The notes under the pieces are model-generated. The model was not told the DNA's origin and searched no databases. It saw only the letters and a program-made list of their open reading frames with translations. Below, piece after piece: positions 10,027 to 20,137 of a DNA stretch of 64,000 nt (its first letter is position 1; each line of letters opens with the position of its first letter). Source of the stretch: an uncultured Oscillospiraceae bacterium. GTDB lineage: Bacteria; Bacillota; Clostridia; Oscillospirales; Oscillospiraceae. The translations under genes and the position numbers were made by a program. The DNA lies in NCBI GenBank assembly GCA_947168655.1, contig CAMVMU010000004.1:1-64000 (forward strand), given 5' to 3'.

Positions 10027-10947
10027 CTACCGCTTGATGTACTGCTTCAGCCACTCATCCCGGCGGCTGCTCCCGTTGCCTTTTCCGCTGCCTGCTGCGC
10101 CGTCTGACTGTGGCTGCCGGTTGCCCTGCTCCACGTCCTCCGGCGTGCGCCAGCCCCGCTCCTGCCAGCGGCGCAATATGGCGTTCAAGTAGCGCCAGTT
10201 CAGCTCTTTTTTGTATAGGATCGTCTGGTCATAGGCAAGCGCCACCAGCTCCGGCGAGCAGCCCGACTCGATCCACCGGGCGATATAGCGCTCCTCGCTC
10301 TCCACCGGTTTGCGTCCCGCGATCTGCAGCGCGCGGAGATAGGCTCCCATCTGCCCCTGTCTCTCCGCGTACTGCCGCAGGTATTCGGCGGCAGACGCCT
10401 GGTCAAACAGGCCCAGTTTGGCCCAATAGTAGCCCTCTTTCTCGATCTGGCGCAGCGTGGGGCGGCGTCCCTCGCCGAAGCGGGCCTCAACACGGCTGAC
10501 GCAGTGGTTTACCAGCAGATAGATCACGTCCGGCGGCATGCCCAGGTCGTCGTAGAGTCCCGCCAGGATCTGGAGATCCGCCGGTTTCATTTTTTTACCC
10601 AGTTTGCTGTCTACCTGCGCCACCAGGGCGGCAAATGCGCTGTCTCCCTCCAGCATGGTGGTCACATCCTCGGTACTGTAGGTGGGACGCTCCTCCGCCG
10701 GTTCGGGCGGTGTGACGGCGCCATCCAGCAAACCCAGCTGCTGCAGCGTGTTTTCGGCGCCGGCCATGCGCAGCTCGCTCCAGCGCAGGCGGCTCTGGAT
10801 CTCCTGCGGCGTCACGCCGCCGGAGGCGCGCATCAGAAACAGGTAAAGCAGCGCCGCGTCACTGTCGGCCCGGGCGATCAGCTTGTCCAGCCGCGCTGCG
10901 CTCAGCGACACGGACTGATCCTCTCCGTGCAGGATATATCCGCTCAT
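10027..10947 (-). CDS. DnaD domain (primosome-like) protein
   Basis: DnaD-like region LYDDLGMPPDVIYLLVNHCVSR...YWAKLGLFDQASAAEYLRQ; winged-helix-like N-terminus; adjacent to helicase loader. Confidence 0.8.
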   Translation of the reverse strand: MSGYILHGEDQSVSLSAARLDKLIARADSDAALLYLFLMRASGGVTPQEIQSRLRWSELRMAGAENTLQQLGLLDGAVTPPEPAEERPTYSTEDVTTMLEGDSAFAALVAQVDSKLGKKMKPADLQILAGLYDDLGMPPDVIYLLVNHCVSRVEARFGEGRRPTLRQIEKEGYYWAKLGLFDQASAAEYLRQYAERQGQMGAYLRALQIAGRKPVESEERYIARWIESGCSPELVALAYDQTILYKKELNWRYLNAILRRWQERGWRTPEDVEQGNRQPQSDGAAGSGKGNGSSRRDEWLKQYIKR

Positions 10948-11146
10948 GATGGCACCTCCCCTCCGAAATATGTTCTTTCATTTTACAATAAAAGTCCGTT
11001 TTCGTAAAGACATGCCTTCCCGATTTTAAAAATTTCCTGTCGATGCTTTACGGATATGGTGGATTGTGGTATAATTCATTCTGTATAAGTGTTATTATGC
11101 CCGGAAATATAAAAGAGGGCAATCTGAGAAAGGATGGGATATCACC

Positions 11147-11461
11147 ATGGCAAATCGCGTAACGATGAACATCTGCGGGGAGAGTTACACCCTGATCGCA
11201 GAGGAGAGCCCCTCCTACATGGAGCGGGTAGGCAACCTGGTCAACGAGCAGCTCACCCGTGTCATGGAGGGCACCAAGGCCAGCCGCACCGACGCCGCCA
11301 TTCTGGCCGCCATCAATATCGCCGATGAGCTGCTGAAGTCCCAGGAGAGCGCCGAGAACCTGCGCCGCCAGCTCAAGACCTATCTGGACGAGGCCGCCCA
11401 GGCCAAGAACGAGGTCTCCGAACTGAAGCGTCAGCTGTTCAAGGCGCAGAACCGCAAATAA
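11147..11461 (+). CDS. zapA: Cell division protein ZapA
   Basis: MANRVTMNICGESYTLIAEESPSYMERVGNLVNEQL...AAINIADELLKSQE. Confidence 0.88.
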   Translation: MANRVTMNICGESYTLIAEESPSYMERVGNLVNEQLTRVMEGTKASRTDAAILAAINIADELLKSQESAENLRRQLKTYLDEAAQAKNEVSELKRQLFKAQNRK

Positions 11462-13539
11462 TGATCGAGCTGCTCTCCCCCGCGGGATCGTGGGACGCGC
11501 TCATCGCCGCCGTACAGAGCGGCGCTGACGCCGTGTATATGGGTTTCGGCAGTTTCAACGCCCGCCGCAACGCCCAGAATTTTTCCGATGAGGAGTTTGC
11601 CCGGGCGGTTGCATACTGCCACCTGCGGGGTGTGAAGGTCTATCTGACGCTGAACACTCTGCTGAACGACCGGGAGCTGCCAGCCGCAGCGGATGCTTTG
11701 CGCCGCGCCAGCGACATGGGCGTGGACGCCGTGCTGATACAGGACTGGGGCGTACTGTCCCTTGCCCGCCAGGTTGCGCCGGATCTGCCCGTCCACGCCA
11801 GTACCCAGATGAGCCTGTTTACCGCGGGTGGCGCGAGGCTGGCAGAAAAGCTGGGCATCGAGCGGGTGGTGCTGGCCCGTGAACTGAGCCGGAAGGACAT
11901 TGCCGCCATCTGCGCCGGTTGTGACGCCGAGGTGGAGGTGTTCGTCCACGGTGCGCTGTGCATGTGCTATTCCGGCCAGTGCGCCATGAGTGCCCTGATC
12001 GGTCAGCGCAGCGGCAACCGGGGCACCTGTGCCCAGCCCTGCCGCCTGCCCTACGGGGTCAACGGTCCCTGCGCGGTCGATCACCCGCTGAGCCTGAAGG
12101 ACGCCAACCTCTCCGCCTACCTGCGTGAGCTGGAGGAGCTGGGCGTGGCCTGCCTGAAGATCGAGGGGCGTATGAAGCGGCCGGAATACGTGGCGGTGGT
12201 CACCGCCATCTACCGCCGGCTGCTGGATGAAAAGCGTGCGCCCACGCCCCGGGAGGCCAAGGAGCTGGAGGCGGCGTTCAGCCGCGACGGCTTCACCGAC
12301 GGGTACTATCGGGGTGAAAAGGGCGCCCATATGCTGGGCACCCGCCCGGAGAACGCCCGTTGGCCCGAGGATCTGTTTGCCAGAGCGCGTCAGGAGTATG
12401 AAAACGGCGAGCACCGCCCGGTTCCTGTTGTCATGAACTGCACGGTCCGCGCCGGAGAACCGGCTGCGCTGACCGCGGAGGCCCGGTCCGCACACGTCCA
12501 GGTCACCGGTCCCGTGCCGGAGACCGCCCGCACCCGACCGGTCTCGGCGGAGGATCTGTGCCAGCGGCTGTCCAAGACCGGCGGCACGGCGTTTGTGCCC
12601 GCATCTGTCAATGCAGACGTGGAGGATGGGCTCTCCCTGTCCGCCGGCGCCATCAACGGTCTCCGCCGCCAGGCGCTGGAGGAGCTGACCGAACAGCTCT
12701 CCCGCCGCCCCATTTGCGGCACATGGCCCCGGCGCACCGCAGAAGAAGTCCCTCTGCCCCCCTGCCCGGACCTGCCGAAGAAGCCACAGCTCACCTGCTC
12801 CATCGCCAGAGCCGATCAACTGACGGCGGAACTGGCCGAAAACGCCGAGGCCGTGTATATTCCCCTGGAGCTTCTGGATACAATGGAATTGGCCCCCTTC
12901 GCCCAACAGACGAAGCTGTTTGCCGTCCTTCCCCGTGTCTACCGCACCGAGGACGAGGCCGCCTTCCGCGCCAGGCTAAAAGGCGCAGCCGAACTCACCG
13001 GCGCGGTGGTGGGCAATCTGGGCCACCTTTCCATTGTGGAGGGGCTGGGCCTGGAGCTCCGGGGCGATTTCGGGCTGAACGTGTTCAACTCCCGTTCCCT
13101 GCTGTTTCTCCGGGAACAGGGACTCCAGAGCGCCACCGTGTCCTTTGAGCTGCGGCACCAGCAGGTGCGGGATCTGCAGAAGTATCTGCCCTGCGAGGCC
13201 ATCGTCTACGGCCGTCTGCCTCTGATGATCACGGAGAACTGCGCCGCCGCCAACCGCACCGGCTGTACCCACGGCAAGGGCTGCACCCTTACCGACCGCA
13301 CCGGTGCCGACTTCCCTGTTCTGTGCGCCTACGGCTGCCGCAACGAGATTCAGAACAGCCGCGTCCTGTTTCTGGCGGACAAGCCCGAATATCAGCGCTG
13401 CGGCCTGACCTATGCCCGCCTGCGGTTCACCACCGAGTCCCCGGAGGAGTGCCTGTCCGTTCTGCGCCGCTATCAGGGACACAGTGACTGGACCCCCGCC
13501 GACTACACACGGGGTCTTTTCTACCGCGGCGTGGACTGA
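11461..13539 (+). CDS. U32 family peptidase (with C-terminal DUF3656-like region)
   Basis: MIELLSPAGSWDALIAAVQSGADAVYMGFGSFNARRNAQNF; ELEVFVHGALCMCYSGQCAMSALIGQRSGNRGTCAQPCRLPY; KIEGRMKRPEYVA; 1-nt overlap with zapA stop. Confidence 0.95.
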   Translation: MIELLSPAGSWDALIAAVQSGADAVYMGFGSFNARRNAQNFSDEEFARAVAYCHLRGVKVYLTLNTLLNDRELPAAADALRRASDMGVDAVLIQDWGVLSLARQVAPDLPVHASTQMSLFTAGGARLAEKLGIERVVLARELSRKDIAAICAGCDAEVEVFVHGALCMCYSGQCAMSALIGQRSGNRGTCAQPCRLPYGVNGPCAVDHPLSLKDANLSAYLRELEELGVACLKIEGRMKRPEYVAVVTAIYRRLLDEKRAPTPREAKELEAAFSRDGFTDGYYRGEKGAHMLGTRPENARWPEDLFARARQEYENGEHRPVPVVMNCTVRAGEPAALTAEARSAHVQVTGPVPETARTRPVSAEDLCQRLSKTGGTAFVPASVNADVEDGLSLSAGAINGLRRQALEELTEQLSRRPICGTWPRRTAEEVPLPPCPDLPKKPQLTCSIARADQLTAELAENAEAVYIPLELLDTMELAPFAQQTKLFAVLPRVYRTEDEAAFRARLKGAAELTGAVVGNLGHLSIVEGLGLELRGDFGLNVFNSRSLLFLREQGLQSATVSFELRHQQVRDLQKYLPCEAIVYGRLPLMITENCAAANRTGCTHGKGCTLTDRTGADFPVLCAYGCRNEIQNSRVLFLADKPEYQRCGLTYARLRFTTESPEECLSVLRRYQGHSDWTPADYTRGLFYRGVD

Positions 13540-13613
13540 TTTGGTTCAAAAAAAGATTATTATCTGTAATATATTATACAGATTATACGTATAGTTTTCG
13601 TAACAGGAGTCAA

Positions 13614-14072
13614 ATGACCGATATGGAACTAAAGATCAAGGCTCTTTCCCCCCACATCGGGCGGGATATCCCCGTGCCCCATTTTGCCACGCCCGGCGCC
13701 GCCGCCATGGACCTGTGTGCCTGCGTGGACGGGCCGGTGACGCTGGCCGCCGGAGAGCGTACGCTGATCCCCACGGGGATCGCCATTGCCCTCCCGGACC
13801 CCGGCTATGTGGCGCTGGTGTTCGCCCGCAGCGGTCTGGGCATCAAAAAGGGCATCTGTCTTTCCAACGGCGTTGGCGTCATCGACAGCGACTACCGGGG
13901 CGAGATCGGCGTGGGGCTGGTGAATCTGTCCGGCGTGAGTTACACCATTCAGCCCGGCGACCGCATCGCCCAGCTGATGGTGGTGCCGGTGGTGCAGCCC
14001 ACTGTCTCCCTTGTGGACGAATTGGACGAGACAGAGCGGGGCCGGGGCGGCTTTGGCTCCACGGGGCGGTGA
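13614..14072 (+). CDS. dut: dUTP diphosphatase
   Basis: PGAAAMDLCA, ARSGLGIKKGI, GVIDSDYRGEIGVGLVN, RIAQLMVVP, GRGGFGSTG. Confidence 0.96.
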   Translation: MTDMELKIKALSPHIGRDIPVPHFATPGAAAMDLCACVDGPVTLAAGERTLIPTGIAIALPDPGYVALVFARSGLGIKKGICLSNGVGVIDSDYRGEIGVGLVNLSGVSYTIQPGDRIAQLMVVPVVQPTVSLVDELDETERGRGGFGSTGR

Positions 14073-14077
14073 GCGCC

Positions 14078-14662
14078 ATGACGAAAATCGTGCTGGCCTC
14101 CGGCTCTCCCCGGCGGCAGGAACTGCTGCGCCGCATTGGCATTGAGAATTTTACCGTTCGCGTACCCCACGTGGAGGAGTATTATCCCGACGGCCTGACG
14201 CCCCGGGAGATCGTCACGTACATCTCAAGAGAAAAGTCCTTTGCCGTACCCTCTGAACCTGATGAGATCGTCATCACCGCCGACACCATGGTGTTTCTGG
14301 ATGACGCGAGGCTGGGCAAGCCCCGGGATGAGGCCCATGCCCTGGAGATGCTGACCGCCCTGCAGGGGCGGTGCCATACCGTCTGCACCGGCGTCACCGT
14401 GCGCCAGGGGGATCGTGCCGTCAGTGACGTTCAGTCTACTCAGGTTTTTTTCCGCTCCGCCAGCCGGGATGAGCTTTTGGCTTATATTGCCGGCGGCGAG
14501 CCCATGGACAAGGCCGGGGCCTACGGCGTGCAGGGCCAGGGCGCGCTGCTGGTGGAGCGCATCGACGGCGACTTTTTTAATGTTATGGGTCTGCCTGTTG
14601 TCCTGTTGCAGCGGATGCTGGCCCAGTTCGGCATCCATCTGCTACCCCCTGTTCAGGAGTGA
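14078..14662 (+). CDS. maf: Maf family nucleotide pyrophosphatase
   Basis: MTKIVLASGSPRRQELLRRIG; ITADTMVFLDD; GEPMDKAGAYGVQGQGALLVERIDGDFFNVMGLPV. Confidence 0.95.
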   Translation: MTKIVLASGSPRRQELLRRIGIENFTVRVPHVEEYYPDGLTPREIVTYISREKSFAVPSEPDEIVITADTMVFLDDARLGKPRDEAHALEMLTALQGRCHTVCTGVTVRQGDRAVSDVQSTQVFFRSASRDELLAYIAGGEPMDKAGAYGVQGQGALLVERIDGDFFNVMGLPVVLLQRMLAQFGIHLLPPVQE

Positions 14663-15498
14663 ATATGAAGCGATTTTTTACCAAAAATGGAATCTTGCTG
14701 CTTACCGCCGTCACCATTGTGGCGGTGGCGCTGTGCATTGCGTCCGCTGTCAGCAGCGGAACAGGGTTCTTGTATAATGCAGCCGGCGTCATCGCCTCTC
14801 CGTTCCGCAGCCTGGGTGCCACGGTGTCCGGCTGGGTACAGAGCGTCGGGGATCATTTTCAGAGCATCGAAGCGCTGCAGCAGGAAAACGAGGAGCTGCG
14901 CCGCGAGAATGCCCGCCTTCAGGCGGATATCCGTCAGGCAGAGACCGACAGCGCAGAAAACAAAAAGCTCCGCAACATTCTGGAGCTGCGCAAGCAGCGG
15001 CGGGATTTTGCCCTGGAGTCCGCCCACATCACTCAACAGAGCTTCTCCAACTGGTCCTCTGCATTGACGCTGAGCAAGGGGACCGCCTCTGGCATTGCCA
15101 TTGGCAACTGCGTGGTGGATGAATATGGCTATCTGGTGGGCATTGTCACCGATGCCGGGCTCAACTGGAGCACCGTCACCACCATTGTGGACCCGGAGTC
15201 CAAGCTGGGGGCTGCCGTGTTTCGCACCAAGGAACCGGCCATCGTCACAGGCGAGCTGCGCCTGCTGAGTGCGGGCAAGCTGCGACTGAGCTACATCCAG
15301 GGGGAGCTGATCAACGGCGACCTGATCGTCACGTCCGGTCTGGGCGGTTACTATCCCTCTGACCTGGTGATCGGCACGGTAGAGGACGTTCTGGCCGACG
15401 ACAGCGGCATGGGGCAATACGCCATCCTGTCCCCTATGACCGATCTGGACAGTCTGTCCGAGGTCTTTGTCATCACCGCTTTTGAAGTGGTGGAGTGA
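14659..15498 (+). CDS. mreC: Rod shape-determining protein MreC
   Basis: N-terminal TM + coiled coil EALQQENEELRRENARLQADI; NCVVDEYGYLVGIVTDAGLNWSTVTTI; LIVTSGLGGYYPSDLVIGTV. Confidence 0.93.
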   Translation: MNMKRFFTKNGILLLTAVTIVAVALCIASAVSSGTGFLYNAAGVIASPFRSLGATVSGWVQSVGDHFQSIEALQQENEELRRENARLQADIRQAETDSAENKKLRNILELRKQRRDFALESAHITQQSFSNWSSALTLSKGTASGIAIGNCVVDEYGYLVGIVTDAGLNWSTVTTIVDPESKLGAAVFRTKEPAIVTGELRLLSAGKLRLSYIQGELINGDLIVTSGLGGYYPSDLVIGTVEDVLADDSGMGQYAILSPMTDLDSLSEVFVITAFEVVE

Positions 15499-15507
15499 GG
15501 CGCGGTT

Positions 15508-16014
15508 ATGAGTCAGAGAAACGCATTGTACCGCTGGATCTTCTACGGTCTGGCCGCCGGATTGTTCCTCCTTTTCCAGAATATGCTGCTGACTCGGCTG
15601 CAATTGTGGGGTATCCATCCCTTTCTGCCGCCCATATTGGCGGTGATGCCAGCCGTATGGGAGGACCGGCAGGAAAGTCTGTGCGCCGGGGCTGTTTTTG
15701 GACTTCTTTGTGATTTGACCATCCGGCCGCCGATCCCCTGTTTTTACGTTCTCGTATTTGCCGCGGCTGCCTTTCTGGCCGGTCTGATCTCCACCCGGTG
15801 GATCCAGCCCGGGTTCTTCTGCGCTTTGACCGCCTCTCTGGCGGCGCTGCTGCTCAACGGGGCGTTTTACGCCCTGGTTTTCTCCGTCCGCGGCATCAAC
15901 GATATGGCGGCGTCCGCTTCCATTACGGGGCGGGAGCTTCTGCTGACACTGCCGCTGACTCCCTTCGTCTACCTGCTCTTCCGACACATCCGCCGCCGAT
16001 TCCCGGCGGATTAA
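15508..16014 (+). CDS. mreD: Rod shape-determining protein MreD
   Basis: Multi-TM ~168 aa protein between mreC and PBP2; EDRQESLCAGAVFGLLCDLTI. Confidence 0.85.
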   Translation: MSQRNALYRWIFYGLAAGLFLLFQNMLLTRLQLWGIHPFLPPILAVMPAVWEDRQESLCAGAVFGLLCDLTIRPPIPCFYVLVFAAAAFLAGLISTRWIQPGFFCALTASLAALLLNGAFYALVFSVRGINDMAASASITGRELLLTLPLTPFVYLLFRHIRRRFPAD

Positions 16015-16098
16015 TTCGGTCTCCCAAGGAACCCCTATCCCTCGGAAATCCGCGCGCTTTGCGCTTTTACGGGGATTGTTTTATAAAAGGAGCTGACC

Positions 16099-18117
16099 AT
16101 GAATCAGAATCCACTAAAACCGAAGCTGGCTGCTGTGGCCGTGTTTTTTTCCCTGTTTCTGCTTCTGTTTTTTATCACCTTGTATAACGCTCAGATCGTC
16201 CACGGCAGTGAGTATCAGGCCCAGTCCCGGATCAGCAACGCCACGACCCAGGAAGTCGCTGCCGCCCGCGGCGTGATCACCGACCGTAACGGCAAGCTTC
16301 TGGTGGGCAACCGCCTGACCTATACGCTCACATTGTCCGGCAATGCGTTCTCCGACGATGCGCAGGCCAATGATACCATCATCCGCCTGCTTCAGCTGTG
16401 CCGGGAGAACGACATCACCTGGCAGGATTCGCTGCCCGTCAGTCAGACGGTTCCCTTTTCCTATTTGTCCAACGCCCTGGACAACGATACCTTCTCCGAT
16501 TTTCTGAAGGCGAAAAAATACTCTCCGTCCGGCAAGCTCACCCTTACCGCCGCCCGGCTGATGGAGCGGCTGCGCACCGATTGGGGAATTCCCTCCACTC
16601 TCTCCGACGAGGAAGCCCGCCAGATCATCGGCATTCGCTATGAACTGGCGGCACATTCGACCTATCTCCTGGCCGGGGACGTGCCCGTTGCCCTGATCAG
16701 TCAGATCGTGGATGCCCAGTTTACCGGCGTCACCGTGGGAACCTCCACCGTCCGGACCTATTATACTCCCTATGCAGCCCACGTCCTTGGCCGCATTTCC
16801 CGCATCTACGCCGAGAATTGGGACAAGTACAAAGAGCTGGGCTATTCCATGAACGCTCTGGTGGGATCCAGCGGAGTGGAGGCCGCCTTTGAGTCCTATC
16901 TCCACGGCACCGACGGTACCCGTCTCATTACCACCGATGAAAACGGCCGCATTACCGGCGAGCTTTACACCAAGCCGCCCCAGCCAGGCCATACTGTGTC
17001 TCTGTCTCTGGATATCGACTTTCAGCAGGATGTGGAGGAGACGCTTGGCCGCACCATTGAGAGCATGATCGACGAGGACGGCATCCAGCGCGGCGGCGCC
17101 GCCGCTGTGGTCAAGGTGGGCACCGGGGAGGTGCTGGCACTGGCCTCCTACCCCACCTATGATCTGGCAAATTTTGACCGGATCTACAACGATCTGCTGG
17201 AAGATCCCCGGCTGCCCATGTTCAACCGGGCCACCGACGGCACCTACGCCCCCGGCTCCACCTTTAAGCCCTGCACGGCAGTGGCTGCACTGGAGAGCGG
17301 CATCATCACCCCCTCCTCTACCATTCGCACCAAGGGCATCTATACCTATTATCCCTATCCCCAGCCCACCTGCTGGATTTATGGCCAGAGCGGCAGAAAC
17401 CACGGCAGCATCAACGTCAGCCAGGCTCTCACCGTGTCCTGCAATTACTTTTTCTTTGAGGTGGGCCGTCTGATGGGCATCGACACGCTGGACGATTACG
17501 CCACGCAGTTCGGTCTGGGCCAGCACACCGGCATCGAGATCGGTGATTCCTCCGGTGCTCTGGCCTCCCCCGCCTATGCCGAATCCCATGAGCTGGATTG
17601 GACCGATGGCCAGACCCTTACAGCCGCCATCGGTCAGAGTTACAATTTGTTTACCCCCCTGCAGCTGGCCAACTATACCGCCACCCTTGCTTCCGGCGGC
17701 GAACACTATCAGGCGCATCTGCTCAAGGACGTGAAGACATACGACAACGCTGAGATGGTCTATGTTTGGGATGAGGAACCCCTGAATGTGGTGGAGATGA
17801 GCGCCAGCACCCAGCAGGCCGTGCGTGTGGGCATGCGCAACCTGGTGCTCCACGGCAACATCTCCTCTCTGTTTACCCGCTGCATTGTCCCGGCCGCCGC
17901 AAAAACCGGCACGGCTCAGGTGGGCACCGAGATCAACAACGGCATCCTGGTGGCCTACGCCCCCTACGACAACCCGGAGATCGCCGTAGCGGTGGTCATT
18001 GAAAAGGGCGGCGGCGGCTACTATCTGGGCAACACCGTGGTGGATATCATCAATGCCTACTTCTCCCGGGATGACAGCACCGCGGAGATTGTCGGTGAAA
18101 ATGCTTTGTTGAAGTGA
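16099..18117 (+). CDS. Penicillin-binding protein 2-type transpeptidase
   Basis: GVITDRNGKLL; YAPGSTFKPCTAVAAL (SxxK); SCNYFF (SxN); KTGTAQ (KTG). Confidence 0.94.
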   Translation: MNQNPLKPKLAAVAVFFSLFLLLFFITLYNAQIVHGSEYQAQSRISNATTQEVAAARGVITDRNGKLLVGNRLTYTLTLSGNAFSDDAQANDTIIRLLQLCRENDITWQDSLPVSQTVPFSYLSNALDNDTFSDFLKAKKYSPSGKLTLTAARLMERLRTDWGIPSTLSDEEARQIIGIRYELAAHSTYLLAGDVPVALISQIVDAQFTGVTVGTSTVRTYYTPYAAHVLGRISRIYAENWDKYKELGYSMNALVGSSGVEAAFESYLHGTDGTRLITTDENGRITGELYTKPPQPGHTVSLSLDIDFQQDVEETLGRTIESMIDEDGIQRGGAAAVVKVGTGEVLALASYPTYDLANFDRIYNDLLEDPRLPMFNRATDGTYAPGSTFKPCTAVAALESGIITPSSTIRTKGIYTYYPYPQPTCWIYGQSGRNHGSINVSQALTVSCNYFFFEVGRLMGIDTLDDYATQFGLGQHTGIEIGDSSGALASPAYAESHELDWTDGQTLTAAIGQSYNLFTPLQLANYTATLASGGEHYQAHLLKDVKTYDNAEMVYVWDEEPLNVVEMSASTQQAVRVGMRNLVLHGNISSLFTRCIVPAAAKTGTAQVGTEINNGILVAYAPYDNPEIAVAVVIEKGGGGYYLGNTVVDIINAYFSRDDSTAEIVGENALLK

Positions 18118-18126
18118 GATTTCAGT

Positions 18127-19998
18127 ATGTCCGATCATTTTATCTTTGACCCCCGCGACGAACGTTATAAATCCCCCTTTGGGGCTGTTGTATGCGGCCA
18201 AAGCGTGCGCTTTACGCTGCGCCCTCTGTCCGGTGAGGGCTTCGTTGCCTGCTGCCTTGTGGCCAACTGCGAGTTTGCCGAAGAAACACGGACCTGTGAC
18301 CTGCACGATGAGGGCGGCCACGGCGACCTGTTTTCCGGCGTCTTTGCTGCCCCAGACCAACCCGAGCTGGTGTGGTACGCCTTCCGCTTTACCCGTGCCG
18401 ACGGCTCAACCGTCTATTTCGGCCGGGGAGGCTACTGCGACTTTGAACGCCTGCAGCGCTGGCAGCTGACGGTTTATGACGGCAAATTTGAGACGCCCCA
18501 ATGGTTTGGCCGCGGCGTGACTTACCAGATTTTCCCAGATCGGTTTTGCCGCCTCTCCGTGCCTGATCCCACCGGCATGGTGGGGGATCGCATCGTGCAC
18601 CAGGATTGGAACGAGCAGCCTGTCTATCGTCCCGATGAAAACGGACAGATCACCAATCGGGATTTCTTTGGCGGAAGCCTGCAGGGAATCATTTCCAAGT
18701 TGGACTATCTGGCAAATTTGTCTGTTACCACGCTATATCTTTGCCCTATCTTTGAGGCCGACTCCAACCACCGCTACAATACGGCGGATTATATGGCCAT
18801 TGACCCCATGCTTGGAACAGAAGAGGATTTTATCACACTGTGCCGGGAGGCTCACAATCGCGGCATGCGGGTGATGCTGGACGGCGTATTCAATCATACC
18901 GGCTCCAACAGCCGCTACTTCAACGCGCAGGGTTACTATCCTCAACTGGGAGCGGCTCAGAGCACGGCGTCCATCTACTATCCCTGGTACACCTTTCACC
19001 AGTGGCCCCATGAGTACGACGCCTGGTGGGGGGTACAGACGCTGCCCGCCGTAAATGAGAGCAACCCAGATTATCGTCAATTTATCATTTCCGGCGAGGA
19101 TAGTGTGATCCGCCATTGGATGCGTCGGGGTGCCGACGCCTGGCGGCTGGACGTGGCCGATGAACTGCCCGATGACTTTATTGCCGAGATCCGCCAAACC
19201 ATGTCGGAGGAAAACCCTGACAGCTTCCTGTTGGGCGAGGTCTGGGAGGACGGCAGCAACAAGGTGGCCTATTCCCGCCGGCGCCGCTATCTGCTGGGCG
19301 GTGAAACCAACGGCCTCATGAACTACCCTTTCCGCAGCGCGGCGCTGAATTGGGTCACCGGCGGCGATGCCGCCGATTTCCGGGACGCCATGGAAACGCT
19401 GCGTGAAAACTATCCTCCCGCCGCCTTCTATTCTGCGCTGAATATCCTGGGGACCCACGACACGGTGCGTGTCCTGACGCTGTTGGGCGTCGCGCAGGGC
19501 GCCGAGACGGATACCAAAGGCCAGCGGGCATCCTACCGTCTCGGCCCAGCCGAGCGCATCCGCGGTACTATGCGCCTGCGTCTGGCGGTCTTGTTGCTCT
19601 ATGCCTTTCCCGGCTCGCCTACGATATATTACGGAGATGAAGCCGGCATGGAGGGTTTTGAGGACCCGCTGAACCGGGGGACTTACCCCTGGGGCAGTGA
19701 GGATAGCACCATTCTGAAGTATTACCGCAGGCTGGGTGTTCTTCGAAAGGAGCGGATCTCCCTGCAGCGCGGCGCAATTTCCTACCTCTACGCAAAGGGC
19801 GGCGGCCTGGTCTTTCGCCGGGAGATCGACGATGAGCAGACGCTGATTGTCCTCAACGCAGGAGAGGATCCCCTGGAGCTGATGCTGCCGTGGCCCGGGA
19901 CTATGGCTGCCGATGCGCTGACCGGACAACAGTTCTTTGTCCGGGACGAGATGCTGCACCTGTCCGTGCCGCCTATTTCCGGATTGCTGCTTGTCTGA
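18127..19998 (+). CDS. GH13 alpha-glycosidase (neopullulanase/maltogenic amylase-like)
   Basis: QIFPDRF; VMLDGVFNHTG; DAWRLDVADEL; LLGEVWED; NILGTHDTVR; PTIYYGDEAGMEG. Confidence 0.95.
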   Translation: MSDHFIFDPRDERYKSPFGAVVCGQSVRFTLRPLSGEGFVACCLVANCEFAEETRTCDLHDEGGHGDLFSGVFAAPDQPELVWYAFRFTRADGSTVYFGRGGYCDFERLQRWQLTVYDGKFETPQWFGRGVTYQIFPDRFCRLSVPDPTGMVGDRIVHQDWNEQPVYRPDENGQITNRDFFGGSLQGIISKLDYLANLSVTTLYLCPIFEADSNHRYNTADYMAIDPMLGTEEDFITLCREAHNRGMRVMLDGVFNHTGSNSRYFNAQGYYPQLGAAQSTASIYYPWYTFHQWPHEYDAWWGVQTLPAVNESNPDYRQFIISGEDSVIRHWMRRGADAWRLDVADELPDDFIAEIRQTMSEENPDSFLLGEVWEDGSNKVAYSRRRRYLLGGETNGLMNYPFRSAALNWVTGGDAADFRDAMETLRENYPPAAFYSALNILGTHDTVRVLTLLGVAQGAETDTKGQRASYRLGPAERIRGTMRLRLAVLLLYAFPGSPTIYYGDEAGMEGFEDPLNRGTYPWGSEDSTILKYYRRLGVLRKERISLQRGAISYLYAKGGGLVFRREIDDEQTLIVLNAGEDPLELMLPWPGTMAADALTGQQFFVRDEMLHLSVPPISGLLLV

Positions 19999-20004
19999 TA
20001 TTTT

Positions 20005-20038
20005 CCCCTGTGTTTCACGTGAAACACAGGGGTTTTTT
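20005..20038. promoter_or_regulatory. parS site (exact TGTTTCACGTGAAACA, 20011-20026) embedded in 28-bp perfect palindrome plus T6 (possible intrinsic terminator)
   Basis: CCCCTGTGTTTCACGTGAAACACAGGGGTTTTTT. Confidence 0.93.
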
Positions 20039-20137
20039 CGTCTTCGCCCAAATTTTCTATTGATTGATCCCCAGTTTGTGATATACTGTATTTAACATGA
20101 GAGATTATACCAATTTGCGGGACAGGAGGAACTCGGC

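Noticed and set aside
16114-18360. 748-aa minus-strand ORF opposite PBP2 (also 27227-29461, 475-2376, 40631-42658, 45474-47156, 52520-54301, 14653-15987 and similar long antisense ORFs)
   Set aside because: Artefacts of GC-rich codon usage opposite well-identified genes; low-complexity composition, no recognisable domains, no RBS logic
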